From: Chloroflexota bacterium
Lineage (GTDB): Bacteria; Chloroflexota; Anaerolineae; 4572-78; J111
Assembly (NCBI GenBank): GCA_016860845.1
Contig: BOKF01000010.1
Coordinates: forward strand, 62,001 to 126,000
Reading direction: 5' to 3'
DNA length: 64,000 nucleotides
Part shown: positions 8,774 through 16,977 of the stretch, in pieces
How positions within the stretch are numbered: the first letter of the stretch is position 1
Layout of the letters: each line of letters starts with the position of its first letter
Translations under genes and position numbers: made by a program
The notes under the pieces: generated by a model
Told to the model about the DNA's origin: nothing
What the model saw: only the letters and a program-made list of their open reading frames with translations
Database searches by the model: none

Positions 8774-9631
8774 CTACCGTTCAATCGGCGCGCCGATGAG
8801 GCTGCCCCACTCGGTCCAGGAGCCATCATAGTTACGCACGTTGGGGTAGCCCAGCAAGTAACTCAGCACAAACCAGGTATGCGACGAGCGCTCGCCGATG
8901 CGACAGTAGGCGATGATTTCCTTGTCGGCAGAAATACCCTGGCCCTCGTATAGCGCTTTCAAATCGACCAGGGTCTTGAAAGTTCCATCTTCCAAAACCG
9001 CCTTGCTCCAGGGAATATTGGCCGCGCCGGGGATATGCCCACCACGCTGCGCGCCTTCCTGGGGCAGGTTAACTGGGGCCAGCAATTTGCCGGAGAACTC
9101 GTCGGGGGAGCGCACATCCACCAAGGCACGCCCGGTATGATGTAAACTGGCCTCGACAAAACTGCGTAAAGCTCTCAGGTTTGTATTGTGGGGTTGGGCC
9201 TGATAGCTGGTGGGATAATGGGCGGGTGCGAAAGTGGTCAGTGGCCGTCCTTCGGCCAACCACTTCTTGCGACCCCCATTGAGCAGGCGCACATCCTGGT
9301 GACCGTACAGTTTGAGCAGCCAGAAGGCATAGGTGGCAAACCAGTTATCCAGGTCGCCATACAGCACCACGGTAGTCTCATTGGCAATACCGGCCTGGCT
9401 CATCAAGGCTTCGAAATCGGCCTGGTCAGGAATGTCGCGGCGCAGCGTAGCCTGGGTATCCTTTTTCCAGCTCCAGCCGATGGCGCCGGGAATGTGCCCG
9501 GAGCCGTAGGCTTCGGTATCAACGCTGACTTCCACCAGGCGCACGTTGGCGTCATCCAGATGTTCCGCCAGCCAATCGGTGGTGACTAACACCTCGTCGA
9601 AAACGTAATCATTTTTTCCATTGGTCCTCAT
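8774..9631 (-). CDS. Two-domain thiosulfate/3-mercaptopyruvate sulfurtransferase (rhodanese)
   Basis: Tandem rhodanese protein (285 aa) moving sulfane sulfur to a thiol acceptor. The N-terminal non-catalytic domain (LVEVSVDTEAYGSGHIPGA) is followed by a catalytic domain with VDVRSPDEFSG, GGHIPGAANIPW and the active-site loop YCRIGERSS. That loop (C-R-x-G-x-R-S) resembles thiosulfate:cyanide sulfurtransferases of the SseA/CysA group. The active Cys is a normal UGC. Length is typical of the family. Ends TAG at 8774. Context is one of several sulfur-transfer genes in the island. Confidence 0.9.
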   Translation of the reverse strand: MRTNGKNDYVFDEVLVTTDWLAEHLDDANVRLVEVSVDTEAYGSGHIPGAIGWSWKKDTQATLRRDIPDQADFEALMSQAGIANETTVVLYGDLDNWFATYAFWLLKLYGHQDVRLLNGGRKKWLAEGRPLTTFAPAHYPTSYQAQPHNTNLRALRSFVEASLHHTGRALVDVRSPDEFSGKLLAPVNLPQEGAQRGGHIPGAANIPWSKAVLEDGTFKTLVDLKALYEGQGISADKEIIAYCRIGERSSHTWFVLSYLLGYPNVRNYDGSWTEWGSLIGAPIER

Positions 9632-9763
9632 TGTTTAGTTTCCTTTACTTGATAAAAATTTGATAGAATTTATGTGGGGATTTTGACGGTTAACTTGTCA
9701 AACAAAATACTTCTTTGGGTATCACCCCCTTTCAAAGACAGCACTTTCTCCGAAAATCCATGA

Positions 9764-10543
9764 TTAAACTCGGCTCAGTCTTCCCACCCGAACTTGGCGC
9801 CGCAAGACCACCTGGGCCACACCACCTGTTCCAAGAACCAGTTCGTTCACCTTTCTTACGACCTTGTCATCAATCATGAGCTGGCTCAAAGGCTCGTCCC
9901 ACCATTGGCGGAGAGCGTCGAAGCTGTCGGCATAAACTAAATAATCGAAGACGCGCTCGGCCACGGGCCAAAATAAACCAGCTTTGACTACCTGATCCAG
10001 AGCTGCTTTTGCTTGTTTGAACATCTCAAAATCGTCGGTACGATCCATCGGTTCGGCGTGCTTGACCTCGCCCTGATGATGAACCTCTAATGAAAAAGGT
10101 TCGCCGGTGAAATGGCTTTCCATTAGCACACCCCCTGACTTGAGCAAGCGATGCGCTTTCTCCAGGGCATGACCCATGCCCTTAACGGCGATTCAACAGA
10201 GACTCCGCGTGAAGATAACAACATCAAAGCCTGGAACGCCTGGCGCGACGGCAAAATCCTCGATGCCACTCACTCGAAACTCAACCCGCTCGCTTAATTC
10301 AGCCGGTCTCTGCTTGATGGCGTTGGCGATGGCTTCCTGGTTGGGATCAAGTGCCATGGTGGACGCGGCCTGAGCAGCGTATTGCCACGTCACCCGGCCG
10401 TCGCCGCAACCAATCTCTAATACATGTCTGCCGGTGAAGTCCATTAGCTCGTGGAGTACGGTAGTTTCGGTTGTATCGGGGTCAGCCGTTATGGTCTTGA
10501 TTTCTCCAGTCCCAGTGACAAGTTGCATCTCTTTAAACGCCAT
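9764..10543 (-). CDS. Candidate selenoprotein: UbiE-like SAM methyltransferase with in-frame UGA
   Basis: Class I SAM methyltransferase: motif I VLEIGCGDGRV, acidic MALDPNQEAI, then GFDVVIFTRSLC, and after the UGA a continuation IAVKGMGHALEKAHRLLKSGGVLM, which is the normal post-motif helix and strand of the fold. TGA at 10193-10195 is codon 117, directly after a Cys, giving a Cys-Sec pair; total 259 aa. Neither half could fold alone because the break falls inside the Rossmann core. Start ATG 10543 has GGAGGGG, which lies in the tail of the DUF2917 gene 2 bp upstream. It is the last gene of the operon ParB-like, DUF2917, methyltransferase. The hairpin at 10165-10181 has a GGU loop. Substrate unknown. 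Confidence 0.75.
10165..10181 (-). promoter_or_regulatory. Candidate bacterial SECIS hairpin after UGA 10193
   Basis: Transcript stem GGGCAUG/CAUGCCC (7 perfect bp) with loop GGU, stem starting 12 nt and loop starting 19 nt after the UGA. A GGU-containing apical loop at this distance is the textbook arrangement of the E. coli fdhF SECIS, making this the strongest of the seven candidates. Confidence 0.7.
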
Positions 10544-10544
10544 A

Positions 10545-10835
10545 TTACCCCTCCTTTTGAGGGGTGGTCCCAAAAACCTCCAAAATCAGGGGATTGCGGC
10601 CCAACGCCGAAATCAACGCCGCATCTCTGCGGGAAGGCAGCCATAATTTCTCCCTGGAGGCCAGGAAAATATCGCAACCGTTGACTGTCACCCAGGCCAT
10701 TCCTTCGACCACCTCGATGCTCCGGCTGGCCACCGGCAAGCGAAAGACCTCGTTGTGACGCACTAACATCAGTCGCACCATCAGGTTGGTTGTGTTTAGC
10801 CGCTTTTCCAGTCCGTTTGGCTTGAGCGAAATCAT
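10545..10835 (-). CDS. DUF2917-family protein
   Basis: A 96-aa protein with the DUF2917 core (EVVEGMAWVTVNG, then LWLPSRRDAALIS), a small beta-rich domain of unknown function sometimes found beside methyltransferases. Its ATG overlaps the stop of the upstream ParB-like gene (TGATG), and its 3' end carries the ribosome site of the following Sec-methyltransferase, so the three are translationally coupled. Confidence 0.7.
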   Translation of the reverse strand: MISLKPNGLEKRLNTTNLMVRLMLVRHNEVFRLPVASRSIEVVEGMAWVTVNGCDIFLASREKLWLPSRRDAALISALGRNPLILEVFGTTPQKEG

Positions 10836-11335
10836 CAGTTGACTCCTATTCGCCGCTGAGGCTGAGCTATCAAATCTGTAGCACCAATGGGGGTTGACGG
10901 CCAGACGGTCACATTAGCCTGAAGGGTGGGCCAGCCTAAATAGCTGGCCACCGAAACGCGATGATGTCCATTCTGGACAAAGTACACCGGGCCAATTTGA
11001 AAAACCTCAACGGGCGGAAAACCAGCGCCAGAAACAGCCAGAGTATAGATGATCCGCCAACGCTCTTTGCTCTGCTCATCCCTCACGCGAGGCATGAAGT
11101 GGCGGGTGAAATCCCGAGCGCGCCCCACGCTGCCCACGATGTTTTTGAGGGGAATATCTTGTAAACCTGAATTAATGGTCGGGGTAGCTGGCAACCCTTT
11201 GACAACTTCCTGGAAAGGCAGCAGGAAAGGTTTGTGACCGGTCATCAGGCTGCGCTTGACGTCCCAGAAGCCCTTGCTTCTGGCTCGACTAAATTCAGTC
11301 TCACTCTGAATATAGATCATTGTTTTGAGGTCCAT
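10835..11335 (-). CDS. ParB/sulfiredoxin-fold hypothetical protein
   Basis: 166-aa protein with a GHHR-type motif (QNGHHRVSVASYLG) typical of the ParB/sulfiredoxin-like nucleotide-binding fold. Family unknown to me beyond that. ATG 11335 is favoured over GTG 11344 because AAAGGAAA is too close to the latter. First gene of a three-gene minus-strand operon ending in the UGA-containing methyltransferase. A sulfiredoxin- or kinase-like role would fit the redox context but is inference. Confidence 0.6.
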   Translation of the reverse strand: MDLKTMIYIQSETEFSRARSKGFWDVKRSLMTGHKPFLLPFQEVVKGLPATPTINSGLQDIPLKNIVGSVGRARDFTRHFMPRVRDEQSKERWRIIYTLAVSGAGFPPVEVFQIGPVYFVQNGHHRVSVASYLGWPTLQANVTVWPSTPIGATDLIAQPQRRIGVN

Positions 11336-11432
11336 CGAGAGCACTTTCCTTTCAACCTAAAAACCAAGTTATGGTTTCATTCTACAAGAGGCGTGTCCCC
11401 CTGATGTCCCAAAAATGTCCCCTGTCAGAAAT

Positions 11433-11458
11433 AAAAAAGGGGCGATATACATCGCCCC
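11433..11458 (-). terminator. Intrinsic terminator after the SemiSWEET gene
   Basis: On the minus strand GGGGCGAT/ATCGCCCC forms an 8-bp GC-rich stem with a 4-nt loop, immediately followed by U6. It lies 15 bp past the stop of the 11473 gene and cleanly separates it from the 11335 operon. Confidence 0.85.
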
Positions 11459-11472
11459 AAATTGTTGTAATA

Positions 11473-11760
11473 TCAGATGGGCTTCTTAAAGTTGCAGGAC
11501 TGACGCTGACAATACATTATCAACAACACACCACTCGAAATCGTGTAAAAGATATGCAGAAGCCAAACCGGGCCTGGGGGCAAGCTCACCAGGTAGAGCC
11601 AATAGACCAGGTTGCCAATATTGATCAGGATAAGATTCAGGCGACTATACGAGCGTAAATCTTGAGTTCGATAGGCTTTTAACAACAGGGGCACGTAGCT
11701 ACCGATGAAGATGAAGCTCGAGATCGCTCCGGCTATGAGAGCAAGATATTCCGTGTCCAT
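11473..11760 (-). CDS. SemiSWEET/PQ-loop small membrane transporter
   Basis: 95-aa protein with three predicted membrane helices and the PQ-loop-like repeat of bacterial SemiSWEETs (AGAISSFIFIGSYVPLLLKAYRTQ, with QDLRSYSRLNLILINIGNLVYWLY). SemiSWEETs dimerise into sugar uniporters. The canonical Pro-Gln is read here as VPLLLK, so substrate specificity is uncertain. Monocistronic, with its own terminator. Confidence 0.7.
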   Translation of the reverse strand: MDTEYLALIAGAISSFIFIGSYVPLLLKAYRTQDLRSYSRLNLILINIGNLVYWLYLVSLPPGPVWLLHIFYTISSGVLLIMYCQRQSCNFKKPI

Positions 11761-11867
11761 AACTTTTCTCTTTCAAAGCTGCGAATTTTTTGTTTGCTAC
11801 GTATCAACGCGACTCAAAGGAAAGAAATAGGTTCCCCAGAAGGGTTGAAAAAATGCACTTTTTCACC

Positions 11868-13208
11868 CTAAATATAGGTAGGCACTAACCCGGTACTGCC
11901 TACCGCGTCATCACGCTTCCGCGACATTACCTGTGTCATCCTGGCTACAAGTCGCTGGCGTTGGCGTCGGGCCAGATCAACCTCTTCGACGACTTCCACC
12001 ATTGGCCAGCGCCGATCCTGATCCGTCACCAATTTCCACAGATCAGCCATGGCATGGCTCAGACGTTTTTGAAAAGTGCTGGCCAGGCCGGTCAGGCCAC
12101 TCCCCCTAGCCTCGGCTCGTTGCGCCTGCAGGGCCTCATTCAGGGCCAGGCTACCCAACACGGCTGCGGTCATGCCCATCGCATGGACCGGGTTTAGGGT
12201 ATAAGCGGCATCGCCACCCACCAGAAACCCCTCTAAATAGTGCGGCAGTCGCTCGTAATGACGCCGCCGGTTTTCAGTCTGGAGATAACCGCGCGGCTCG
12301 GTCAACGGCTCGGCGGCGTAAATGGCCTCGTAAAACTGTGGCGTCGGCAGGCTCTGGGCAAAGGCCAGGAAACCAGCCTCACCGGTCGGCGGGTGGTCGC
12401 CGGCCATGCCGTGTAGTGTCACGTGCCAACGGTCACCCTCGATGGGAATGATCACCCCGCCGCGGGTGCCATAGGCGGGCGTTGGCCGGACATACAACGT
12501 CTTCCAGCCCTCGTTGAATCCGGCCGGCCGCCGGTAAAGGCGACTACTGTATCCGGTAAAGGCATTGACAATCGTTTCTTGAGGCGGAGTGTATCCCAGA
12601 CGGGCCAGCCACTGCGGCGCTTGCGAAGCGCGCCCGCTGGTATCCAGGATCAGATCGGCAGCCATCGTGGTTTCCGGGGCAGACAAGCCGCCCCGGTGGC
12701 GCAACTGCACCCCGGTCACGCGCTTTCTAGCCCGGTCAACCGTCAGACCTGCCACTCCATGTTCCTGGAGGATATGCACCCTGGGATAGGCCGCCACGCG
12801 CCGGTAAAGCAGGTTTTCCAGCAACGGCCGGCTGCACGTTATGGACATGATGGCCGCATGGGGCCGAACCTGGTGCCACTCCCCGGCAACAAAGAAGGCC
12901 ATCTCACTGCCGGCATTAATGCTCACCGCACCCTGGCCGACCAATTCATCCGTCAGGCCGGGGAACTGTTGCTCAAACAGGGTCTGACCTCGTACCGGCA
13001 GGATATGAGCATGCTGGGCCTGGGGCACACCGTGACGGAATTGGGGAGCATCGGGTAGGCGATCTCGTTCGATAATGGTTACTTGGGCAAAGTGCTCAGT
13101 TAAAACGCGCGCAGCGGCCAGGCCGGCGATGCCACTGCCGATAACAACAGCATGACCAAAGGCCGTCTCGCTCGGTTGATCGTAATTTGTGGTTGATTTC
13201 CTGTTCAT
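11868..13208 (-). CDS. FAD-dependent oxidoreductase/monooxygenase
   Basis: 446-aa flavoprotein of the p-hydroxybenzoate hydroxylase/geranylgeranyl reductase superfamily: N-terminal dinucleotide-binding GSGIAGLAAARVL followed by the ERDRLP acidic end, a central LDTSGRAS segment, and the second FAD box GGDAAYTLNPVHAMGM. No membrane segment or signal is seen. Substrate cannot be inferred. It is transcribed with an EamA transporter and a BBE-type flavoprotein upstream in the same orientation, hinting at metabolism of an exported or imported small molecule. Confidence 0.75.
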   Translation of the reverse strand: MNRKSTTNYDQPSETAFGHAVVIGSGIAGLAAARVLTEHFAQVTIIERDRLPDAPQFRHGVPQAQHAHILPVRGQTLFEQQFPGLTDELVGQGAVSINAGSEMAFFVAGEWHQVRPHAAIMSITCSRPLLENLLYRRVAAYPRVHILQEHGVAGLTVDRARKRVTGVQLRHRGGLSAPETTMAADLILDTSGRASQAPQWLARLGYTPPQETIVNAFTGYSSRLYRRPAGFNEGWKTLYVRPTPAYGTRGGVIIPIEGDRWHVTLHGMAGDHPPTGEAGFLAFAQSLPTPQFYEAIYAAEPLTEPRGYLQTENRRRHYERLPHYLEGFLVGGDAAYTLNPVHAMGMTAAVLGSLALNEALQAQRAEARGSGLTGLASTFQKRLSHAMADLWKLVTDQDRRWPMVEVVEEVDLARRQRQRLVARMTQVMSRKRDDAVGSTGLVPTYI

Positions 13209-13262
13209 TCGACTGACCTCAAGGTAATAAGCTTTCCTTAGTTTTAAAGTTTACAGCGCCGT

Positions 13263-14180
13263 CTATGATCTGACCGTTGCGCTCCTTAGCCGACGCGGGT
13301 CGCCAGCCTGGAAGAGGCCATTAACCGCCATAACTCCTAGCAGAATGAGACCGCAGCCCAGGTAAGCATTCCAACCCAGTTGTTCACCCAAGATCGTCAC
13401 CCCCAAAATTACCGCGACAAGGGGGGCCAGGTAAGCAATCATTGATAAGCTGGTAGCGCTCGCCTGCTCCATCAGCCAATAGTACAGCATAAAGGTTAAG
13501 ACTGTGCATCCGACGGCCAACGCTAATAACGAAGCCAGGGCTGACCAAGAGGGGAAAGGCATGGTATAGGGTTGCTCGACCACCATGGCTAACGGTAGGA
13601 GATAAACCGCAGCCATAACGAGTTGGGCTGTCGGCACCACCAGGGGCGGCAAGCCGCGCAGATGTTGCCGGGCAAAGACGATGCCTATCCCATAGCTGGC
13701 CGCCGCGACGATGGTCGCCAGCAAACCCCAGGTAGTAGCTTGCAGTCCATCGAGGAGGGCGGGAGTCACTAACACCGTTAAGCCGCCGAAGCCCAACAAC
13801 ACGCCCGCCCCTTTCGTCAGGGTCAGGCGATCATCGCTGGTAAAAAGATGAGCCAGGATCAGGGTGAAAAGCGGGGTTGTGCCGGTCAGGATCGCTGCCA
13901 GGGCGCTGTCAATGTACTGCTCCCCCCAACTGGTCAAGGCAAAGGGTAAGGCGCTGGAAACCAAGCCGACCACGGCAAAATGCTTCCAGATAGCCCCGAA
14001 CCTGGGTAAGTGACGGCCCTGAAATCTCAAAAAGAGGTAAAGAATTGCCGCCGCCAGGCTTACCCGTGTCGCCATTAAGGTCAGGGGTGGAATCTCATAG
14101 ACAGCGACTTTGATGAACAAAAACGCTGGCCCCCAAATCCAGCCCAGGATAACCAGCCAGATAAAAATTTTTAGATTCAT
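13263..14180 (-). CDS. EamA-family (DMT) metabolite exporter
   Basis: 305-aa integral membrane protein with about ten hydrophobic helices and two EamA repeats (WGPAFLFIKVAV in the first, GVTILGEQLGWNAYLG in the second). ATG 14180 follows GGAGGAAAA; the upstream start lacks a site. DMT family members export amino acids or metabolites. Neighbours are two flavin enzymes. Substrate unknown. Confidence 0.85.
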   Translation of the reverse strand: MNLKIFIWLVILGWIWGPAFLFIKVAVYEIPPLTLMATRVSLAAAILYLFLRFQGRHLPRFGAIWKHFAVVGLVSSALPFALTSWGEQYIDSALAAILTGTTPLFTLILAHLFTSDDRLTLTKGAGVLLGFGGLTVLVTPALLDGLQATTWGLLATIVAAASYGIGIVFARQHLRGLPPLVVPTAQLVMAAVYLLPLAMVVEQPYTMPFPSWSALASLLALAVGCTVLTFMLYYWLMEQASATSLSMIAYLAPLVAVILGVTILGEQLGWNAYLGCGLILLGVMAVNGLFQAGDPRRLRSATVRS

Positions 14181-14295
14181 GATTTTCCTCCGCAAATTAA
14201 AGTCTCCCGGAGGTTGTCAGAGATAGCGATGTTGCACCTCCGGGAGATTGATTTTTGATCTACCAAACCAGCTTGGCAGGGTTAAGCCATCGGCC

Positions 14296-15753
14296 TTATC
14301 TCTTTATAAAGCGTTCCTGTGTCGGCTTGATGTTCTGGTTCAGCCGGAACAGGTTGGTCGGGTCGTACTTGTTTTTGAGAGTGACCAATCGCTCATAATT
14401 CGCGCCAAAGCTGGCTCGGACGTACTGCTCCCGGTCTTGATCCTCATTGAGGCCGGGAAAGTTGAGATACCCGCCTCCGGCCGAGTAAGGTTGCACCGCT
14501 TCGTAGAAGGCCCGCGTCCAGGCAATATTTTTGTCTGTATCCTGCGGATCGGTCCAGGACGTGTTGAACACCAGCCAGAAAGGCGCACTCCGGTCGCCAA
14601 AGGCTGTCGCGTCGGTGGCGACCCGGTTGACCGCACCACCCATGGCCCACAGGTCAACGATTGTCTGTGATGAAGGGCTGGTAGCGGCCCACTTGCTGAT
14701 CGTGTCAATCACCTGGTCATCGAGATGGCGCAGAGAGGTGGATTTCCAGTAGGCCAGTAATTCCCCTTTGGGAAAGAGCGGATCAAAGATGCTTTGCACG
14801 GCGGTGTAAGGCATCGGCCCGCTGAAATCTATCACCGGCTGGGTCAGTTGGCGCAGGGGCTGGATCAGCCGTTCCCCCTCGATCACCTCGCCGGAATACA
14901 TCCCAAAGAGTACAAACACCGGCTTGCCGTGGATTTCGGCGGGCATGAACGGCGCGGATGGCACAGTGGTGAACTTGCCGTTGCTGCTCAGTTCTTCAGG
15001 GGCCGTGGTCATAAAGTCGCGCCAGGCTGGGATGATCTGCTTGGCTTCTTCGGCAGGATACATGACCAGGAGCAGCGTCACAGTTGGGCCAACGGGATGG
15101 AGGGTATATTCAAATGAAGTCACTACTCCGAAGTTGCCGCCGCCGCCCCGCACGGCCCAGAACAGGTCGGCGTTCTCGGTTTTGCTGGCGGTCAGGATTT
15201 GACCATCTGCTGTCACCACCTCCACCGAGCGGAGATTGTCAATGCTCAGGCCGTACTTGCGCCGCAGAAGGCCCAGCCCGCCGCCCAGGGTCAGGCCGGC
15301 GATACCGGTGGTCGAGACGATACCGCCGGGCGTGGCCAGGCCAAATTCCTGGGTCGCCTGATCTAATTCGCCCCAGGTGACGCCGCCCTGAACGCGCACA
15401 ATCCGTGCTTGCGGGTCAACCTGGATGCCTTTCATGAGCGACAAATCAATGACCAGGCCGCCGTCGTTGGTGGCATGGCCGGCTGCATTGTGGCCGCCGC
15501 CTCGCACGGAAACCAGCAAATCGTTCTCGCGGGCGAAGTTGACCGCGGCGACGACATCGGCCACGTCGGCGACGCGAGCAATCAAGGCCGGATATTTGTC
15601 AATCAAGCCATTCCAAACCCGGCGCGCTTCATCGTACGCCGCATCGCCGGGTCGGATGAGTTGACCGGTCAGGCGAGTTTTGAATTCTTCAATTTTTGTT
15701 TCGTCAAGGGCGGCTGCTTCCTTGACCTTGAAGGGTGAAACTTGGGTTAACAT
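14296..15753 (-). CDS. FAD-linked oxidoreductase with BBE domain
   Basis: 485-aa berberine-bridge-like oxidase. The PCMH-type FAD domain has SVRGGGHNAAGHA (the His expected to bind FAD covalently) and TGIAGLTLGGGLG; the C-terminal BBE domain contains YLNFPGLNEDQ and LVTLKNKYDPTNLFRLNQNI. The second covalent attachment residue, a Cys in bicovalent members, appears replaced (GGIVSTTGIAG), so monocovalent FAD is predicted. Cytosolic, no signal peptide. Substrate unknown. Confidence 0.85.
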   Translation of the reverse strand: MLTQVSPFKVKEAAALDETKIEEFKTRLTGQLIRPGDAAYDEARRVWNGLIDKYPALIARVADVADVVAAVNFARENDLLVSVRGGGHNAAGHATNDGGLVIDLSLMKGIQVDPQARIVRVQGGVTWGELDQATQEFGLATPGGIVSTTGIAGLTLGGGLGLLRRKYGLSIDNLRSVEVVTADGQILTASKTENADLFWAVRGGGGNFGVVTSFEYTLHPVGPTVTLLLVMYPAEEAKQIIPAWRDFMTTAPEELSSNGKFTTVPSAPFMPAEIHGKPVFVLFGMYSGEVIEGERLIQPLRQLTQPVIDFSGPMPYTAVQSIFDPLFPKGELLAYWKSTSLRHLDDQVIDTISKWAATSPSSQTIVDLWAMGGAVNRVATDATAFGDRSAPFWLVFNTSWTDPQDTDKNIAWTRAFYEAVQPYSAGGGYLNFPGLNEDQDREQYVRASFGANYERLVTLKNKYDPTNLFRLNQNIKPTQERFIKR

Positions 15754-15768
15754 GATTTTTTCTCCTTG

Positions 15769-15993
15769 CTATAAAAGGTTGGTTAGGATAAGCGCTTCGC
15801 ATCCCGTAGGGGATAGTATTATTGAACTCAGTTTAATGAGCAGAGTAACTAACCCCCGCTTAAAACGTTGGGCTAAAGTTTGTCCTCTACCCTGGCTGAT
15901 GACCAGCTTGATCAGCCGGACTTGCTCTGCTTCCTCTAATCTTTGGCGCCGGTATTCGCGACCAAGTTGTTCGATATGATGATAGGAAATCAA
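15769..15993 (-). CDS. Small hypothetical protein
   Basis: 74-aa open frame with a charged N-terminal half (EYRRQRLEEAEQVRLIKL) and a hydrophobic stretch near the end (LVTLLIKLSSIILSPTG). It sits just upstream of the BBE gene in the same direction. I recognise no family; it may be a small membrane-associated protein or not real. Confidence 0.35.
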   Translation of the reverse strand: MISYHHIEQLGREYRRQRLEEAEQVRLIKLVISQGRGQTLAQRFKRGLVTLLIKLSSIILSPTGCEALILTNLL

Positions 15994-16039
15994 GGCTAAA
16001 TCTCCCTCTAAGGATGCACCTTAATCGTTATTCAGATTG

Positions 16040-16345
16040 CTAGCCCGCTTGAACGCTGACCAAGTAATGGTCCACGATACCGGATCCGGCCAAAACCCAG
16101 GCTATTTTTTCAATTTGTTGCTGGTAATAGTCATTGGTTTCGCTCGCCATCATATCGCTTTCCGTCTCCCAAAGGGTGATAGATATAGCCTTACCCGTGT
16201 GAGAGTTCGTGAGCAGAAGTGCATCTTTGAATCCTTTCTGCTGCTGGGCGGCTAGCACGATAGAATTCTGATAAGTACGGATCGCCCTGTCCATCTCACC
16301 AAGCTTTTCAGGTTTTACCTGTCCAATCATGGCTCTGGCGTGCAT
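16040..16345 (-). CDS. Dimeric alpha-beta barrel (ABM-like) protein
   Basis: 101-aa protein resembling antibiotic-biosynthesis-monooxygenase-like ferredoxin-fold dimers (MHARAMIGQVKPEK, QKGFKDALLLT, SITLWETESDM). ATG 16345 is supported by GGAGGTAAGACG. It begins 4 bp after the end of the rhodanese gene at 16350, so the two form an operon. Function unknown; such folds often bind heme or small aromatics. Confidence 0.6.
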   Translation of the reverse strand: MHARAMIGQVKPEKLGEMDRAIRTYQNSIVLAAQQQKGFKDALLLTNSHTGKAISITLWETESDMMASETNDYYQQQIEKIAWVLAGSGIVDHYLVSVQAG

Positions 16346-16349
16346 CGTC

Positions 16350-16691
16350 TTACCTCCACTGCTCATAAACGATTACACTTTCGCCTTCCAATGGAAAGCC
16401 GGCGTCCTCCCACTCCAAGAGACCTCCGGCGTAGCGGCGAACGTTCTTGTAGCCATGGTCCATCAAAAAGTGGTAGGCGAAGATACTGGCAGGACATGTT
16501 GGATTGGAGCAGTAGACGATGATCTCGTCGTCCTGGTCAAGCACCTGCAGGGTCTCCTCTGGGTCATCGAAGTGGAGAGAGCCAGGGATGTGCTTGGCCC
16601 GATACTGCCAGGAGCCTAGAGCGAAAACCAATTTAATGTCCTCTTCTTTGTCCAGCTTTTCTTTAAGCTCCTCACGGGATATTAGTTTCAT
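16350..16691 (-). CDS. Single-domain rhodanese-like sulfurtransferase
   Basis: 113-aa rhodanese domain with KHIPGSLHFDD, active-site loop YCSNPTCPAS (Cys present as normal codon) and a GGLLEWEDAGFPLEG end. ATG 16691 follows GGAGGTAAAA. Carries persulfide on the loop Cys. Paired in an operon with the alpha-beta barrel protein. Confidence 0.85.
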   Translation of the reverse strand: MKLISREELKEKLDKEEDIKLVFALGSWQYRAKHIPGSLHFDDPEETLQVLDQDDEIIVYCSNPTCPASIFAYHFLMDHGYKNVRRYAGGLLEWEDAGFPLEGESVIVYEQWR

Positions 16692-16977
16692 TTTTACCTC
16701 CAACTGCACTTAGTGAGTCATCTGGATAAACGTCTGGATCAGGGAGACAAGCGTTTCCGGCGCGTCTTCCTGGCAGGGTGATGCTGGTGATCGTCGTACC
16801 CAAGTCGGACAACATTTATCCTTTCGTTCAGCTAAGGGTGTTTGAATGAATAACGTTTATCAACAAGGCTTACTTTAGCAGTAAACCCTGGGTCATGTCA
16901 TCTAACAATGGTGTAATGTGAGCTTGGTTTGAGGTTTAATTGGGGAAGATGAGTGAGCGGTCTAACTCGCTAAAGGT
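16692..16977. other. Intergenic region, nothing recognised
   Basis: 286 bp between the end of the minus-strand LuxR-type regulator (16978) and the start of the minus-strand rhodanese gene (16691). It should hold the promoter of the rhodanese operon and the 3' end of the regulator transcript. No clear operator, terminator or RNA was found. Confidence 0.3.

Noticed and set aside
11473..11475. TGA ending the SemiSWEET gene as Sec codon
   Set aside because: The protein has its full three helices and an intrinsic terminator follows within 15 bp; that hairpin is a terminator, not a SECIS.
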